DNA of 64,000 nt from Typhlomys cinereus. Its lineage: Eukaryota > Chordata > Mammalia > Rodentia > Platacanthomyidae. The position numbers and the translations under genes are program-made. Numbering within the stretch: position 1 is the first letter of the stretch; each line of letters starts with the position of its first letter. This document shows, piece by piece, positions 1 through 10,617 of this stretch. The stretch covers positions 558,001 through 622,000 of the forward strand of contig JALPQD010000137.1 of the NCBI GenBank assembly GCA_023101885.1. Reading direction: 5' to 3'. The notes beneath the pieces were generated by a model. That model was not told the DNA's origin, made no database searches, and saw nothing but the letters and a program-made list of their open reading frames with translations.

Positions 1-1230
1 CTGTTGGAAAGATAGGAAGAGAGGTCAGAGAAGCTCTGGGAAGATGGCTTCAGGGCAGACGTCAGGCGGGCCTGTCGTTTAGTTAGAGCGACGGGTGCCA
101 TGGACCGCTGAAGGCAGGTTCAGAACCCAAAGGATTCCTTCAGAAGGAAAGAGAGGACCACTTCACTGGAGAGCTGGGTGCCATTCCCAGGATCAGGCCA
201 TGATTCGCAGGAAGCCAGTGAGATGGGCTTTTGAGGCAAAGCTGGGGCTCTCCACATACAAGAGCACCGGGTGGAGAAAGCACAGCTTGGTGAAGCAACA
301 GGAAGAGACCCAACACTCCAGTTCCAGAAGTGGATTTCATCAGCCCGCCTCCGGATCTCTCCTGCACAAAATGATAGGTCACCAGGGGCTGTGAGAGCAA
401 CTGCAAACACAGAACGACAGGACAACTGGGATTGAGGTAGAAGTTGATCACTGGAGCCCTTTGGAAGAAGAAAGTGTGGGTTCAAGCGGGGAGCCCTGAT
501 GGGAACTCAGGAAGTTTGGGGAGACATGCTTAAAGACCAGTAGTTGGGTAGGGCCTAGAGAATACCTTAAAACAGTATCCAGGAAAGAGGGAGAGAGCAA
601 TTTTCTTCTCATCCCTGGCTCGGAGGGTTGCCCCTGTTCTTGCCCCAAGGCAGCCCTCTGCCCCTGTGATTGGCACAAGATTGCGGGATTTTTGGTGGCC
701 TTTTGGAGGCTGGATTGAAACACTGCCAACCAGTAATTTTTTTTTTTCCGATGGGAAGATCCATTCCTAGTTCTAAATTGCTAGCTTCTAAATGGGTTTC
801 CAGAGCACCGTTTATTTCTGTGTGGGGATCGCCTGTAAACATGTTGGCTCCTTTCAGAATGATTGATGCTGTGTCTAAAAGCTGGAGATTCAGTCCCATG
901 TTGTGTCACCCAGCGCTTCTCTTGTGAAAGCAACTTGAAATATAAAAGGGCTAAAGTCGCCATCACCACCATCCATAAATAATCTTCCTTATTGCTCTGG
1001 CACATCTTTCCTCTGCATTTCGGGGCTTCCTTAAGTCTAGGGGAGCCCACAGCAGCTCTTCAAGGGGGGATTTGAGAGCTTACTAATATATCTGCTTCAA
1101 TCAAGTTTCAGACCTGCTAAAATCTGCTGGCTAATGACAGAATGAGTTTTCTTCTCTTTTCTCTGTGCATGTCATTTTCGTTCCTTAGTTCAGTTGCTTT
1201 GGGCTCTCAGGGCTGCCCAGATCTGTGGAT
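1..1230. other. unique intronic DNA, nothing recognised
   Basis: Mixed-composition sequence without a SINE promoter, LINE frame or microsatellite that I can identify. Overlapping short reading frames on both strands show no protein family. Confidence 0.4.
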
Positions 1231-1349
1231 GGGAGCTAACCTCGGGGTGCGAACTGGTTGTGGCATTTCAGAGAGCCCACTGACCAAGTAGTGGCTGGCT
1301 TCGGAATGGAAGGAATTGCTGTAATTTGGCTCTTAAATCTCTCATTTAG

Positions 1350-1684
1350 ACCCTTGTGTTGGGTCTCCAGGGTGATGCTACCAGGAGGTGGCGGTGCATT
1401 TGAGAGGATGGTCCTAAAAGGAGGCTCTTTGGTGGCTGGAGTTGAGGTCCTGCCATGTGCTGTGGTACCCAGGCTCTGCTGCTTCTCTTTTGCTTCCTGA
1501 CCATAGCATGAGCAGTTTTTGCTGTGACAGTTCTGCCTACCACGACAAGCAGACTCACTGTATTCTCAGACTAGTGCGTACACAATTGATTACACACTGG
1601 AATTTTCACAACTGTGAGCCAAATAAACCTTACTCTTTAAAAGTTAATTATCGTGGGTATTTGGTATAACAACAGAAAACAGAC
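1350..1684 (+). mobile_element. MaLR-like LTR fragment
   Basis: The segment opens with a 'gtgttgggtctccagggtgatg' type start of which the core gggtctccagggtgatg is visible, carries a run describing 'aggaggtggcggtgcat', and ends with aactgtgagccaaataaacc followed by a gtatttggtataacaacag terminus. The gtgagccaaataaac polyadenylation region and the 'tttgttataacaacagaa' end are typical of mammalian MaLR/MST-type LTR repeats. The copy is diverged. The exact subfamily is not determined. Confidence 0.5.
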
Positions 1685-1689
1685 ACAGG

Positions 1690-4600
1690 AAGCACACAGC
1701 TATCTCTACATACATATTGGTAATTGCTCCAATTCTTTACCTTATCCCACCTTGTCAAGATTTTAAGAAAAGAATATGTGCTTGTCACAAAACAATACTC
1801 CATAAAGACACACCAGAGTCACTCTAGCTAAAGAAGGAGAGTACCTTTAGTTATTTCAAAGAATTCTATTGCTTCTCAAAATTTTAGGTTTACCTAAAAT
1901 GTCACTTACTATATAATTATAAAGCCAGAAGTCTGGTAATTTCTAATGAATAGTTCAGTGAAATCATTTGAGCTCTTGGAACAGTTCAAAGGAACTGGAT
2001 CAGTAGATAAAAATACATTATCTTTATATTTTTGCCTAGTAAACAATGGCAACAACTTTGGGATCAATAAAAACTCTATTCTTCCTAAATGGGAAAAAGA
2101 AATGAATATATGAGATCTTTCCTTTAAAAAAATGTAAGAAGATGATCAAGTTTATATCATTAGAATTCGAAACTATAATAAGGTAACTCCTTGTGCCCAA
2201 CATCTATTTTCTCTTCTCTTAATAATACTTCCATTTTCCTTGAGTTTGAGCTCTTCTCTACTTACTAATTTTGGATAGGTTGGATCTACTTTGTGGTTCC
2301 AGGCATGACCTTGTAATCTGCTTGAATTTAGTTCTAAGAACTGCATTTGTCCTGCCATGACCTGGTTCAATAGAGGACTTTGCACTGAGACTGGGACAGT
2401 CATGCCTCGAGTACTACACTGTGTATGGAGTTCCAAGCTTTCTGGGATCTATCAGGAATGAGATTCTTTTCACAGAATTTTTGGGCTTGGAGGTGCTGAT
2501 GGCCATGTTTTCACATGCCTCTGGAGAATGGAGCCTGAAGAGACACTAACAGGGCTGAGAGAGAACAAGAGACTATCAGCAGCTCGTGGGAGGAGTCAGG
2601 ACCAGCTATGTCTGTTGCTCTCTGTACCTACGGGCTTTGTTTACACGGGTCTACAACTGTTCCTTTCGTACACCAGTTTGAATTAGCTTCCTGGTCTTGT
2701 GAGATAAGAGCCAGTGACCTAATTAGAAGTGTTCATCAACCTTCTTAGTTTTTAGTAATTGCTTCGAAGGCGCAGAAAGGGGAAACACACATATCTCAGT
2801 TCTGGGGTTGGCCGCCTGACAGCAGAAGCTCATCCTCTTCTTGCCTTGTATTTAGAAAATGATCTTCAGGTGGTTTTTGCATTTGCTGTCTGCAGTACAG
2901 CCATGCGAAGACCCTTCTTAGGACGGCTAGCATGATCTCAGAATCTTCCCTTCTCTCTGTATACACGGGGTTGCCTTTCATGGTGCTGATCAGCTGCCAA
3001 GCACACTCCTTCAAGTTGGCTCCTAGAGCCATCATCATAACAGGATGAGGAAATCTATCAAAATGTTTTCCTTTATTCACCCAGCCATCCCTTTGTTGTA
3101 ACCACAAGGTACCTGAGCCAATTGCATTAGCCAGAAAGATGCCGTGCCACGATTCTCCTGGAGGAGGAAACAGGCACGCCATGCTAGGCTTAGATGTGTC
3201 AACTCCCATGTTTTTTTTTTCTTCCATATATAAACATACTTATTCTCTCTTCCTGGACAAGTTTCTATAAACTTCTTTAATAGGTAAACATTCTTCTAAT
3301 TTAACCAAAATTTTCAAAAGAGAGAAAGGAATAATACACACGATGCGGCTCTTGAAAAAGGCAATAATAAAAATTTGGATGATTTTAGAAACTTCAGAGC
3401 CATCCCATTTCTGAAATTACTCACAGGATCTCCACACTGCTATTAAATAAGCAGATAATTTTTATCTGCTAATAAAAAAGCAGCCTGTTGCCAGAGAACT
3501 GTGACAGACTTAACAAGTATCACAGAAAATAAAAACATCATCAGATACCAGGTATCATGTTTTCTTTTGGCAAATATTAACACTTCACAGAGAGCATGTC
3601 TTGCTTACTTAATTGGGTCTATAAAAACCTACCAGGCCTTTTCACTTGGAGCCACTGAAAATCTCTAGACCTATTCTTTATAGCTTTTCAGCGCCTGAAT
3701 GGGAAAACAGCCACAAAGCCAACTGTTTGAAAAGATTTCTAAGGTCTGGAGTCTTATTTGCAAACCTTAACAATAACACTTATCTTAAAACAGAGAAGGT
3801 AAATAAATTGGGAGTGTTTTGTTGTTACGGTTGCTGTTCTCTTTGAAAAAGAAGAAATGCACACCACCAACAAAAGAGAAGAGCAAAATATGTTGGGGGA
3901 AGCAAGTCACATGCGTCCCTGGTAGTGTTTACATTGCCTTGTCTGAAACCACTGCAGACCCAATAGCGTCATTTGCTCTGAGTCTATGTCAGAGCTGGCG
4001 TGGAGCAGTACTTGACACCCATGCTCATGTTTTATGGACTGCTGACCTACGTATTTGTATTCCTGGCTAGTTCGTGAGAGTCTCCAAATGGAGGAATGTT
4101 GCATTCCTGTTAACAGAGCTTGGCCTAGGCTAAAATTGATCAAATAAATACTTACTAAAATCAAAGAGGAAACAGAGAAAAGAGAAGAGAAATGAAAAGA
4201 GAAGAAAGACATGGGCAGAGAAGCCTTGGACTGAGACCACTGGGAGATGCTTAGCACTACAGACAAGACAGCCTAGAAAGTTCTATATGATCCAGGGAAG
4301 GTCAAAGGAAAATGTCAGTACCACTGACAAAAATTTTCTGGGATTCCAATAATCTTTCCTTTCCTTTTCCTTTTTTTTTCTTCTTTGCCTGCAATAAGAA
4401 ATTTACTTATTTTTTTTTAAATCCAAATACTGGCATTGTCCAGAAAAATTTAACAGATTTATTTATAATTGTTATAAAGTTGAGCTACTGAAATTTGTTC
4501 ACTGAAATATTTTGACTTGCATTAATGATTTACATCCCGCATAATTTTATACTAAAAATTCACACAACAATGAAAATGGAAAAACTGCCAACACCTAATT

Positions 4601-5030
4601 CCTCTTCCCTGGTTTTCCACCCACAATCATAGACTTAGGTACCTTTTGATCTCATGGGGAAAAAATATCTAGCTTTCAGAACTACTGATAACAGGAAGAG
4701 GAAAACAAAATTTTAAAAGAATGAAATGTTTCCCATCATAGTGGATTCTTAAACACATTCTTCGCATGCAGTGTGCTATCTGGATATCTTCTGGCATAAT
4801 TGTTACACATTTGGCATGGATAGCACACACAGGTTGGTATCTTCTAAAAGGCAACTAGACAGGCCTCACTAGCCTCCTGCAAAGCATCAATACTGCACTC
4901 TGGAAGCTCACATCTGTTTTGAAGTCCTGGGCAATTTCTTGCACCCAGATGCTAGAAAGGAGTTTGCAAATCAGAAGTTCAGTGGACTTCTGGTAGCTCC
5001 TCATTTCACGGAATCCTAACAGTACCCGGT
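1690..5030. other. unique AT-rich intronic DNA
   Basis: No clear interspersed repeat. It contains a 143-codon open frame on the minus strand (2796-3227) that I could not assign, and short T- and A-runs at about 3208 and 4370. No splice-flanked homology to PARD3B was seen. Confidence 0.4.
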
Positions 5031-5057
5031 TTATAATGATGAGGTTTCTTCACCCCT

Positions 5058-5071
5058 CCAGGAGAGGGCGC
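5058..5071 (+). promoter_or_regulatory. candidate CTCF binding motif
   Basis: CCAGGAGAGGGCGC matches the CTCF core consensus CCASYAGRKGGCRS at 13 of 14 positions (the fifth base is G rather than a pyrimidine). It lies in a locally CpG-rich patch (5058-5125, with GCGCGC and ACGAGCGG) inside an otherwise CpG-poor intron and is not inside a recognisable SINE. Confidence 0.45.
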
Positions 5072-5417
5072 GCTCTTACGAGCGGCTTTTGTAGCCAGTT
5101 GTTTCCTGGGTGCTTTACCGCGGGGGATTTGTGGGTGGCCTGCTTAGTACCCAGCTATGGTATAGCGACCTCCTTACTTACTCCCGCTTCTCCTTCTGCT
5201 GGAGCTCGGCAAGAGGTGGCTCTGGGGTTAGACAGCAGCAGTCTTTTCATTGGGTATGTGTGTGTATGTATATATATGTAATCATTCTGAATTTGAAGAC
5301 TTGTGAAAATACTTTCATTCTCTCTGGTTCATTCTTAGTTTAAGGTATATCTGTATATTATATATGAATTGCTCATCCATGGATTTGAACAATGTTTTCG
5401 CTAAATAATGCATTTGT

Positions 5418-5695
5418 AGGGCTCAGGACATGGATCAGTCAGTAAAATGTTTGCCTTGCTAACATTAGGACTTGAGTTCAATTCCCAGAATCCACATAAA
5501 AAAATTCAGGTGCCGTGGCATGTACTAATCATCCTAGCGCTGGGAGGTGGGGACAGTCATACATCTAGGGCTCACTGGCCAGCCAGTCTACATGCTTGGT
5601 GAGGTCCAGGTTAGTGGAAGATCATAAAAAAATGCAGATGGTGCTTGAGGAACACACACATGAACACTGACACATGAGCACACCCATGTGCTCAA
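5418..5695 (+). mobile_element. B4-type SINE
   Basis: The tRNA-like head (gggctcaggacatggatcag; gcttgag-like B box gacttgagttcaattcccag) is followed by a B1-related middle (atcctagcgctgggaggtgg, tcactggccagccagtc) and a CA-rich tail. This tRNA plus B1 composite is the B4 family. The copy is diverged. Confidence 0.75.
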
Positions 5696-5889
5696 CTAGA
5701 AAAGCCTACATCTACACTGAATATGTACAACTTTTACAAACTTTTATCTTTATTCCCTAAGTTACAGAGCGTAACACCTACTTACAGTGTCGTGGGAATT
5801 ATGAACAGTCTGGAGACAGTTTAAAGCAGTAGATTCTATGCAAATCCTCCATCATTTTAAATAAGGGACTTGAACATCTGCAGGTTTGG

Positions 5890-5945
5890 TTTCTGCAAGG
5901 GGGATAAGGGTGGGGTGGGAGGGGGGGAGGAGAAGCAGAGGGAGA
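5890..5945 (+). repeat. G-rich tract with quadruplex potential
   Basis: Runs of G (ggggtgggaggggggg and neighbours) provide at least four G3+ runs in under 40 bases. Just downstream, the 10-mer actgtagttg occurs twice in near tandem (about 5956-5978). Confidence 0.5.
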
Positions 5946-6887
5946 ACAAGGGAGAACTGTAGTTGAACTGTAGTTGCTGGGAACTTATCTTTCTACCTTC
6001 CCTCTCAATCCCTCCAAAGTTTTCTGAAAAGAGATGGCTTTGGGGAACATGCTTCAGTCCTTGAGGCCCAAGATGCTACATGTTGACAGTTCTAAGCCTA
6101 CAAGAGTATTTCTGATGGTGATGGTGGAGATGATTGGCATGACAAATGCTTGCTGAAGCAAAAGGAACTGATGCTTATTTCCATCATTAAGTCTGAACCC
6201 CAAATCCTATTACCCACCCGGAGAAACACAGGGGATGGGCATGCTCCCTTAGCGCTTTGCTTTGCCGGTGATTTGACTTTAACAAGAACCCTTGTGATGT
6301 TGAGGACCAGCCTGTGCAGACACCACAATCTCATGAAAGCTGCTTTGTTGGGTCTGACTGAGTGGCAGTGAAGAAACGGTAGCTTCTAAACTTGTTTGCC
6401 TAGATCTCTCCAAAGAAAGCAAGATAATGGTGCAATGTCTCAGGGCCTCAATGGGACAAAAGGTACTAGTGTTTTTCCTTGGTGTGGGGGAAAGGAGAGA
6501 AGGGAAGGTTGCTGAGATTCTAGTCGCTGGCTTGGAGTAAGTAGCTCAGGCAATCTCAGAGAACACTCTTCTTTTATGACAGTGCAGTTCCCAAGTATCC
6601 CTCTGGGATGCCTCAGACCCAAATTGTCTGGGAAACATAAAATCCGTCACGTTTGGCAAAACCCACCACACCGGAGCATGGGAAACACAAGTATAAAACA
6701 GATCCTTCTTCACTCACTAAAATTGTCTGGTTACATGTTAGCTTGGCATGAAAGAAATCATTTAAAAAAGGAGAAGAACTCCCCAGGGACTAGTCCTCCA
6801 GCTCAAGAGTGGTGAGGGTCACAGGACAGGAACAGTCTCTTGAAGACTCAGCACTTTCATCCTTTTAGCACAAAGTAAAGAAATCAT

Positions 6888-7020
6888 GAGGCTCGGGAGA
6901 TGGCCTTTGCCTCTCAAACAAAAGGACCTAAGTTCAGATCCCTAGCCCACATAAAAAGGTCAGATGGAAATGGTGGTAGCTTGCAATTCTGTTATGGAAG
7001 GTAGAGCTTAAGTGTCATAG
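6888..7020 (+). mobile_element. tRNA-derived SINE fragment (B2/B4-like head)
   Basis: It reads ggctcgggagatggcctttg, then gacctaagttcagatcc (B-box-like) and ccacataaaaaggtcag. This is a truncated, diverged SINE head sitting just before the unclassified repeat that starts near 7020. Confidence 0.55.
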
Positions 7021-7088
7021 TTAGATACAGGTGTCAACTAGACAACTGAAGGCTCAAACTTTGGGCACATTTTTTTAAACTCTTTTTT

Positions 7089-7379
7089 TTTTAAAATTTT
7101 ATTATTATTATTATTATTTATTCAACTGTGTGCATATGCGTGTGTATGTGTGCGCACGCGTGTGTCTGTGTGTGTGTAGAACCACGGACGAATTTGCGAA
7201 CCACCATGGACGCCTCCACCTCCTTCTGCCCCGGGATTCACAGGCTCCGCCCTACCAGGACCAGAAGTGCAGGCCGTCCCCCCTTCCGCCTGGCATCTAT
7301 ACGTGGGATCTGGGATTCGAACTCAGGACCTTCCGCCTGCAAGGCGGAGGCTTAACCCCTGAGCCACCTAGGCAGCCCC
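7089..7379 (-). mobile_element. young CpG-rich B2-like SINE inserted in the tail of another SINE
   Basis: On the minus strand it begins ggggctgcctaggtggctca, has an excellent pol III B box (gagttcgaatcccag), an anticodon-arm-like hairpin (ccgcc-ttgca-ggcgg), a CpG-rich body and a TG/CA plus A-rich tail. A perfect 15-bp target-site duplication (tttaaactctttttt at 7074-7088 and 7380-7394) brackets it. About a dozen CpGs survive, unlike all other copies here, which implies recent insertion or a distinct subfamily. Confidence 0.85.
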
Positions 7380-7407
7380 TTTAAACTCTTTTTTAAAATT
7401 TATTTTG

Positions 7408-7416
7408 TGTGCAAGT

Positions 7417-7472
<56 letters not shown>

Positions 7473-7473
7473 C
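7408..7473 (+). repeat. (GT)n microsatellite in SINE tail
   Basis: An almost pure GT run, which is the tail of the minus-strand SINE. It generates spurious Cys/Val reading frames. Confidence 0.95.
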
Positions 7474-8067
7474 AGAGGGCACTGTGTATCCCTGTGGAAG
7501 ACTATGGATGACATTGGGAATCATCCTGGATTGCTTCTACCTTCTTTTTTCTTTGCTTTGGGATTTCCCAGGCTCCACCAACCAGGATCAGAAGTGCAGG
7601 CCCCTGCTCTTTCAACACGAATCTGGGATCCATACTCAGGACCTTCTGCTTGCAAGGCAGAGTCTTAACTCCTGAATCATCTCTCCAGCCCTCTGGGGAC
7701 ATTTGTAAAGAATTAGTAGTAGAGATAAGCCTTAAGCAAGCCTGTAGGAAACTGTCTAATTGATAAGGCGAGACCAGCCTATGACAGGTGAGAACGTTCC
7801 CTGGACAGGTGGATAAAGTGGAAGAAACTGGTTCAGTAAGTCGGTGTTCTTCGACATACTTGGACAGACATGCTCTCTGGCAAGGGAATCTGCCCCTCTC
7901 TCAACAGTCCTGTGGATGTGGTAAGGCCAGTTCCTTTGGCTCCTGGTGTGCTGTGAACTCTTCAGTCAAGCTGGACTAACAACTGTAACCAGCCAATTAT
8001 AAACTAGAATAAAACTCCTTGTTCTCTCTTAAGCCATTTAGTCATGAAATTATCAGCAACATGCAGA

Positions 8068-8240
8068 GTAACTGTGACACTAGGAAGCCCCAGAGCAAAG
8101 CAGTAAAGAGGTAGATTAATCCAGGATGATTCCAAATGTCACCCTTGGGCCTCCACAGACCCACATGCTCAAGTGCTTTTTGTACACACACACACACACA
8201 CACACACATACACACACACACACACACTTGCAAAGTAAAG
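8068..8240 (+). mobile_element. 5'-truncated B2-like SINE with (CA)n tail
   Basis: Matches the second half of the young SINE (cagagcaaagcag, aatccaggatgattcc, cacccttgggcctccacag) and then (CA)n at 8184-8226. The tRNA head is missing. It is inverted relative to the SINEs at 7073-7691. Confidence 0.8.
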
Positions 8241-8647
8241 AAATCTTGTAAAGAAGATCAAAGCAATCAAAGCTGCTTAAATCTGAAATTACTTACTTCC
8301 CTTATCAGGATTCATGGTACTCTAGAGACAGAATACTTTTCAATGCACCGGATATGGGGTTCTGTTCTTGGACAGTGGAAAACACTTTTATTTTATGGCT
8401 GTTTTGTTGAGGAAGTGTGGCGGTATCCAAGAAGTACCTCGTGCCTCTCATCTAAAGTAGTAGATCGATCTCCATCAAGTCTGAATCACAGTGAATTGTC
8501 ATCTAATTTGTTATTCTGTAGAAGTCATTCTCTTCCGCTACCAAGACTCTAGGAGACAAGTTGTCCCATCACTGTAAATGTCATTCTGTTTCATTCTAAC
8601 ATCTGTAATAAAACCTCTAAACACACTCACTGGTTCGCATTTACGGT

Positions 8648-9055
8648 CTTTGGATGCTGTTGTGGTTTGAATATGAAATGTTCCCCAAAGACTCTTGTGT
8701 TTGAATACTTGCTCCCAGCTGGTGGCCCAGTTTGGGAAGGGTATGGTACCTTTGGGAGGTACAGCCTTGTTGGAGAATTATGTCACTGAGGGGAGGACCT
8801 GGAGATTTGAATACCCAGACCCTACTTCCTACGCGCGCTCTCTCTCTCTCTCTCTCTTTCTCTCTCCCTGCTTTCTGAATAGGGCTGAAATGTAATAGCC
8901 ACCCTCCTGCTTCTGTGGTCAGGACTTCCCTTCCTGCCGCTATGCATTCCTTGTGAGGATGACTATTCCTTCTGTCACCATAATCCCAAATAAAAAAAAA
9001 AACCCTTTCAGTTCCTTGGGGTAGAATATTTTATCACAGAGACAGACGAGCAAGT
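8648..9055 (+). mobile_element. MaLR-like LTR
   Basis: Starts tgttgtggtttgaatatgaa, has ccccaaagactcttgtgttt, ctggtggcccagtttggg, an internal (CT)n at 8838-8867, an aataaaa region and ends ttttatcacagagacagacg...tagaaca. This layout (TG start, 'tttgaat', 'aataaa', 'tatcacag' and CA end) is that of rodent MaLR-type solitary LTRs. Confidence 0.6.
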
Positions 9056-9167
9056 AGAACAGGTTCCTTCTTCAAAGAAACACGACATGGTTTGGTTTGG
9101 ATCATCATCCTCCTGACATGCTTCTGTTCGTTTGTAAGTAAACAAGTATGCATGTTTTTACTTATTT

Positions 9168-9306
9168 AGAGACTGGACCTACCTCACATATCCACGCTGA
9201 CTCCAGTCTAACTATATAGCTGAGGTTGACCTTGAAGCCCTGATCCTCTGGCCCCAGCCTCCTGCAGGCTGGGATTCCAGCTATGTGCCACCCTGTCTGG
9301 CCCCAT
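9168..9306 (-). mobile_element. B1 SINE
   Basis: On the plus strand it reads as the reverse of a B1 monomer: gaggttgaccttgaagccc, cctcctgcaggctgggattc and tgccaccctgtctggc, the complement of the 7SL-like pol III region. Diverged. Confidence 0.75.
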
Positions 9307-9639
9307 TAGTGTTTTAAAGTTACATTCTACAAAGAGGACTCTCTGAACCAAGGAGTGGCAGCTGCTCTGCTCCATAGATTATGTGTGTTATTCATGACAT
9401 ACCATGATGCAGATGTGGAAACTGGAGGTAATCAGTTCAACCTCTCCATTCTGACCCAGTGAGGAGAAATACAAGTGGAAACCCATAATGGAAGCTCTCC
9501 TTAAATGCCCTTGCGTTCAAAGGAGTCGTTGTAGTAGGAGGCACTTATTATCAAAGAGGACATGAAAATGAATCCCAGCCCGAAAACTACAATGACTGTG
9601 CTCCGCTGTACTCCAAGACTAACAGCATCAAGAGCTGAT

Positions 9640-9725
9640 GTTTATTAATATTGATTGAGTACCAGCTCTATGTCAAGTCCTTCAGCTGACAGGTACTTAA
9701 AATCTAACTTTAAGCTCTCCCTCTG
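9640..9725 (-). mobile_element. L2/MIR 3'-end fragment
   Basis: atattgattgagtaccagct ctatgtcaag resembles the antisense of the common L2/MIR terminus (attgagcacctactatgtgc). Short and diverged. Confidence 0.4.
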
Positions 9726-10422
9726 GGCATTTCTGTGGATGCTCAAGAGTTAAGTGTAGTTTGCGAACACAGACTTACAAGACAAGGAAATGAATCGCAC
9801 TACCATTAGAAAACCCGAGAGCATCCTTGCAGTGGCCACAATCTTCCTTTCTGTCCTGTACTCAGCACAGAGACTCCTCTAATAAAAAAACTGCCCTTAT
9901 TGCAAAAACAACGCCATCCTAGCATTTTAGCAAGATCTGTGGAATGTGAATGGCTCAGATCAGATATATAAATAATCGATCACTTTGACAATGATCCTCT
10001 GAAATTTACCTCTAGTAACTGTTTTCTGAAGAACAGACAGCTTATGTTGCAAATCTGTTACAGCGGGTGCCAATATCTGAGGTCTCGGGGAAGGAGAGGA
10101 AGGGTTAAGGTGCTGTGGATGATGATGATGATGATTCCGTACTCTCTTTAAAGTAGCTGACATCTGCTTCGCCCAAACCAGTGAGCACAAAACAGGAAGT
10201 GTGAGAGCAAATAGAATGAACATGTACAGCCGTGAGGTTTGACTTATGTAAACAACTTCTGTGGGAGAAAGGCAGTTGTGGTTTGGGCAATGTTCATATC
10301 TATAAAACTCAGAAACCCTGGGTGCAACCCGATACACCTAGACCTTTCCTGACTGTGGGTAATTCTGTTCTGAATTATTTCAGTAAAGAGAAATTCATGA
10401 TTGGAATCAGGCGCTGACTCAC

Positions 10423-10558
10423 CCAGTGGAAGTCATAGTCAGATGGCCGGGCTCTTCCCTCCTCATCTTCATAAAAGGGGAAGCCTTCCCTCCGGGCCTG
10501 GTAATATTCCTTCCGTAGCTTCTGGATGCGGTCAGTGTTTGCGCTTGCAGGACGGCCA
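10423..10558 (-). CDS. PARD3B: PARD3B internal coding exon near the C-terminus
   Basis: Read on the minus strand, this 136-bp segment encodes a highly charged peptide beginning GRPASAN and continuing TDRIQKLRKEYYQARREG, then an acidic EDEEGRARPSDYD stretch ending in FHW. I recognise this as the region C-terminal to the three PDZ domains of PARD3B (Par-3-like), a scaffold of epithelial tight junctions and cell polarity. PARD3 shares the DRIQKLRKE core but diverges afterwards, so PARD3B fits better. The donor is TGG|GTGAGT (exon ends at 10423, codon-complete). The acceptor CTGCAG| precedes 10558, leaving one base before the GGC codon, so the previous exon should end with two bases of a split codon. 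A second AG 15 bases further in (TGCAAG|) is a possible alternative acceptor. Reading through the donor reaches a stop within about 13 codons. CpG and GC content exceed those of the flanks. No other PARD3B exon was found here. The basic/charged helix suggests a coiled-coil-prone segment; that is inference. Confidence 0.85.
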
Positions 10559-10617
10559 CTGCAGCACATCAACAAACATAGTCATGTGTTAGATATCATC
10601 CTGGTGACTCATTTTCA

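Larger units (their letters stand above)
7073..7691 (-). mobile_element. B2-like SINE (outer copy, interrupted)
   Basis: On the minus strand the head is gggctggagagatgattcag, with the B-box region at 7625-7660. The body runs to cacagggatacacagtgccc, then a long (CA)n tail and an A-rich end. It is flanked by a 14-bp imperfect duplication (ctttgggcacattt at 7059-7072, ctctggggacattt at 7691-7704). Its A-rich tail was later hit by a second SINE (7089-7379). Confidence 0.85.
7020..8060 (+). mobile_element. unclassified rodent interspersed repeat, split by two SINEs
   Basis: Left part about 7028-7072 (gtgtcaactagacaactgaa, then gggcacattt) and right part about 7696-8060 (ggacatttgtaaagaattag through ctgtaaccagcc and ttatcagcaacatg). 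The same order of blocks is present uninterrupted in inverted orientation at about 28466-28862, and the 3' part again at 12400-12690, which defines a family of roughly 400 bp. The cctgtggatatgg, ggccaattccct and aataaaactcc blocks resemble rodent LTR-like repeats. I cannot name it. Confidence 0.6.
1..10422 (-). other. PARD3B: PARD3B intron downstream of the exon (partial)
   Basis: The intron begins with the donor GTGAGT at 10422-10417 on the minus strand and extends beyond the left edge. The expected downstream coding sequence (the C-terminal tail of PARD3B, proline/tyrosine-rich) is not visible in 1-10422, so the next exon lies outside the window. Confidence 0.65.

Noticed and set aside
7300..7377. 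tRNA gene on the minus strand
   Set aside because: It has A and B boxes and an anticodon-like stem, but continues into a SINE body with tail and target-site duplication. It is a tRNA-derived SINE head, as are the similar sites at 11805, 32911, 45992-46297, 59912 and 62280.
9960..10337. PARD3B 3' terminal exon directly after the recognised exon
   Set aside because: The minus-strand frame has a His-rich run from a GAT microsatellite and no PARD3B-like proline/tyrosine-rich tail or acceptor.
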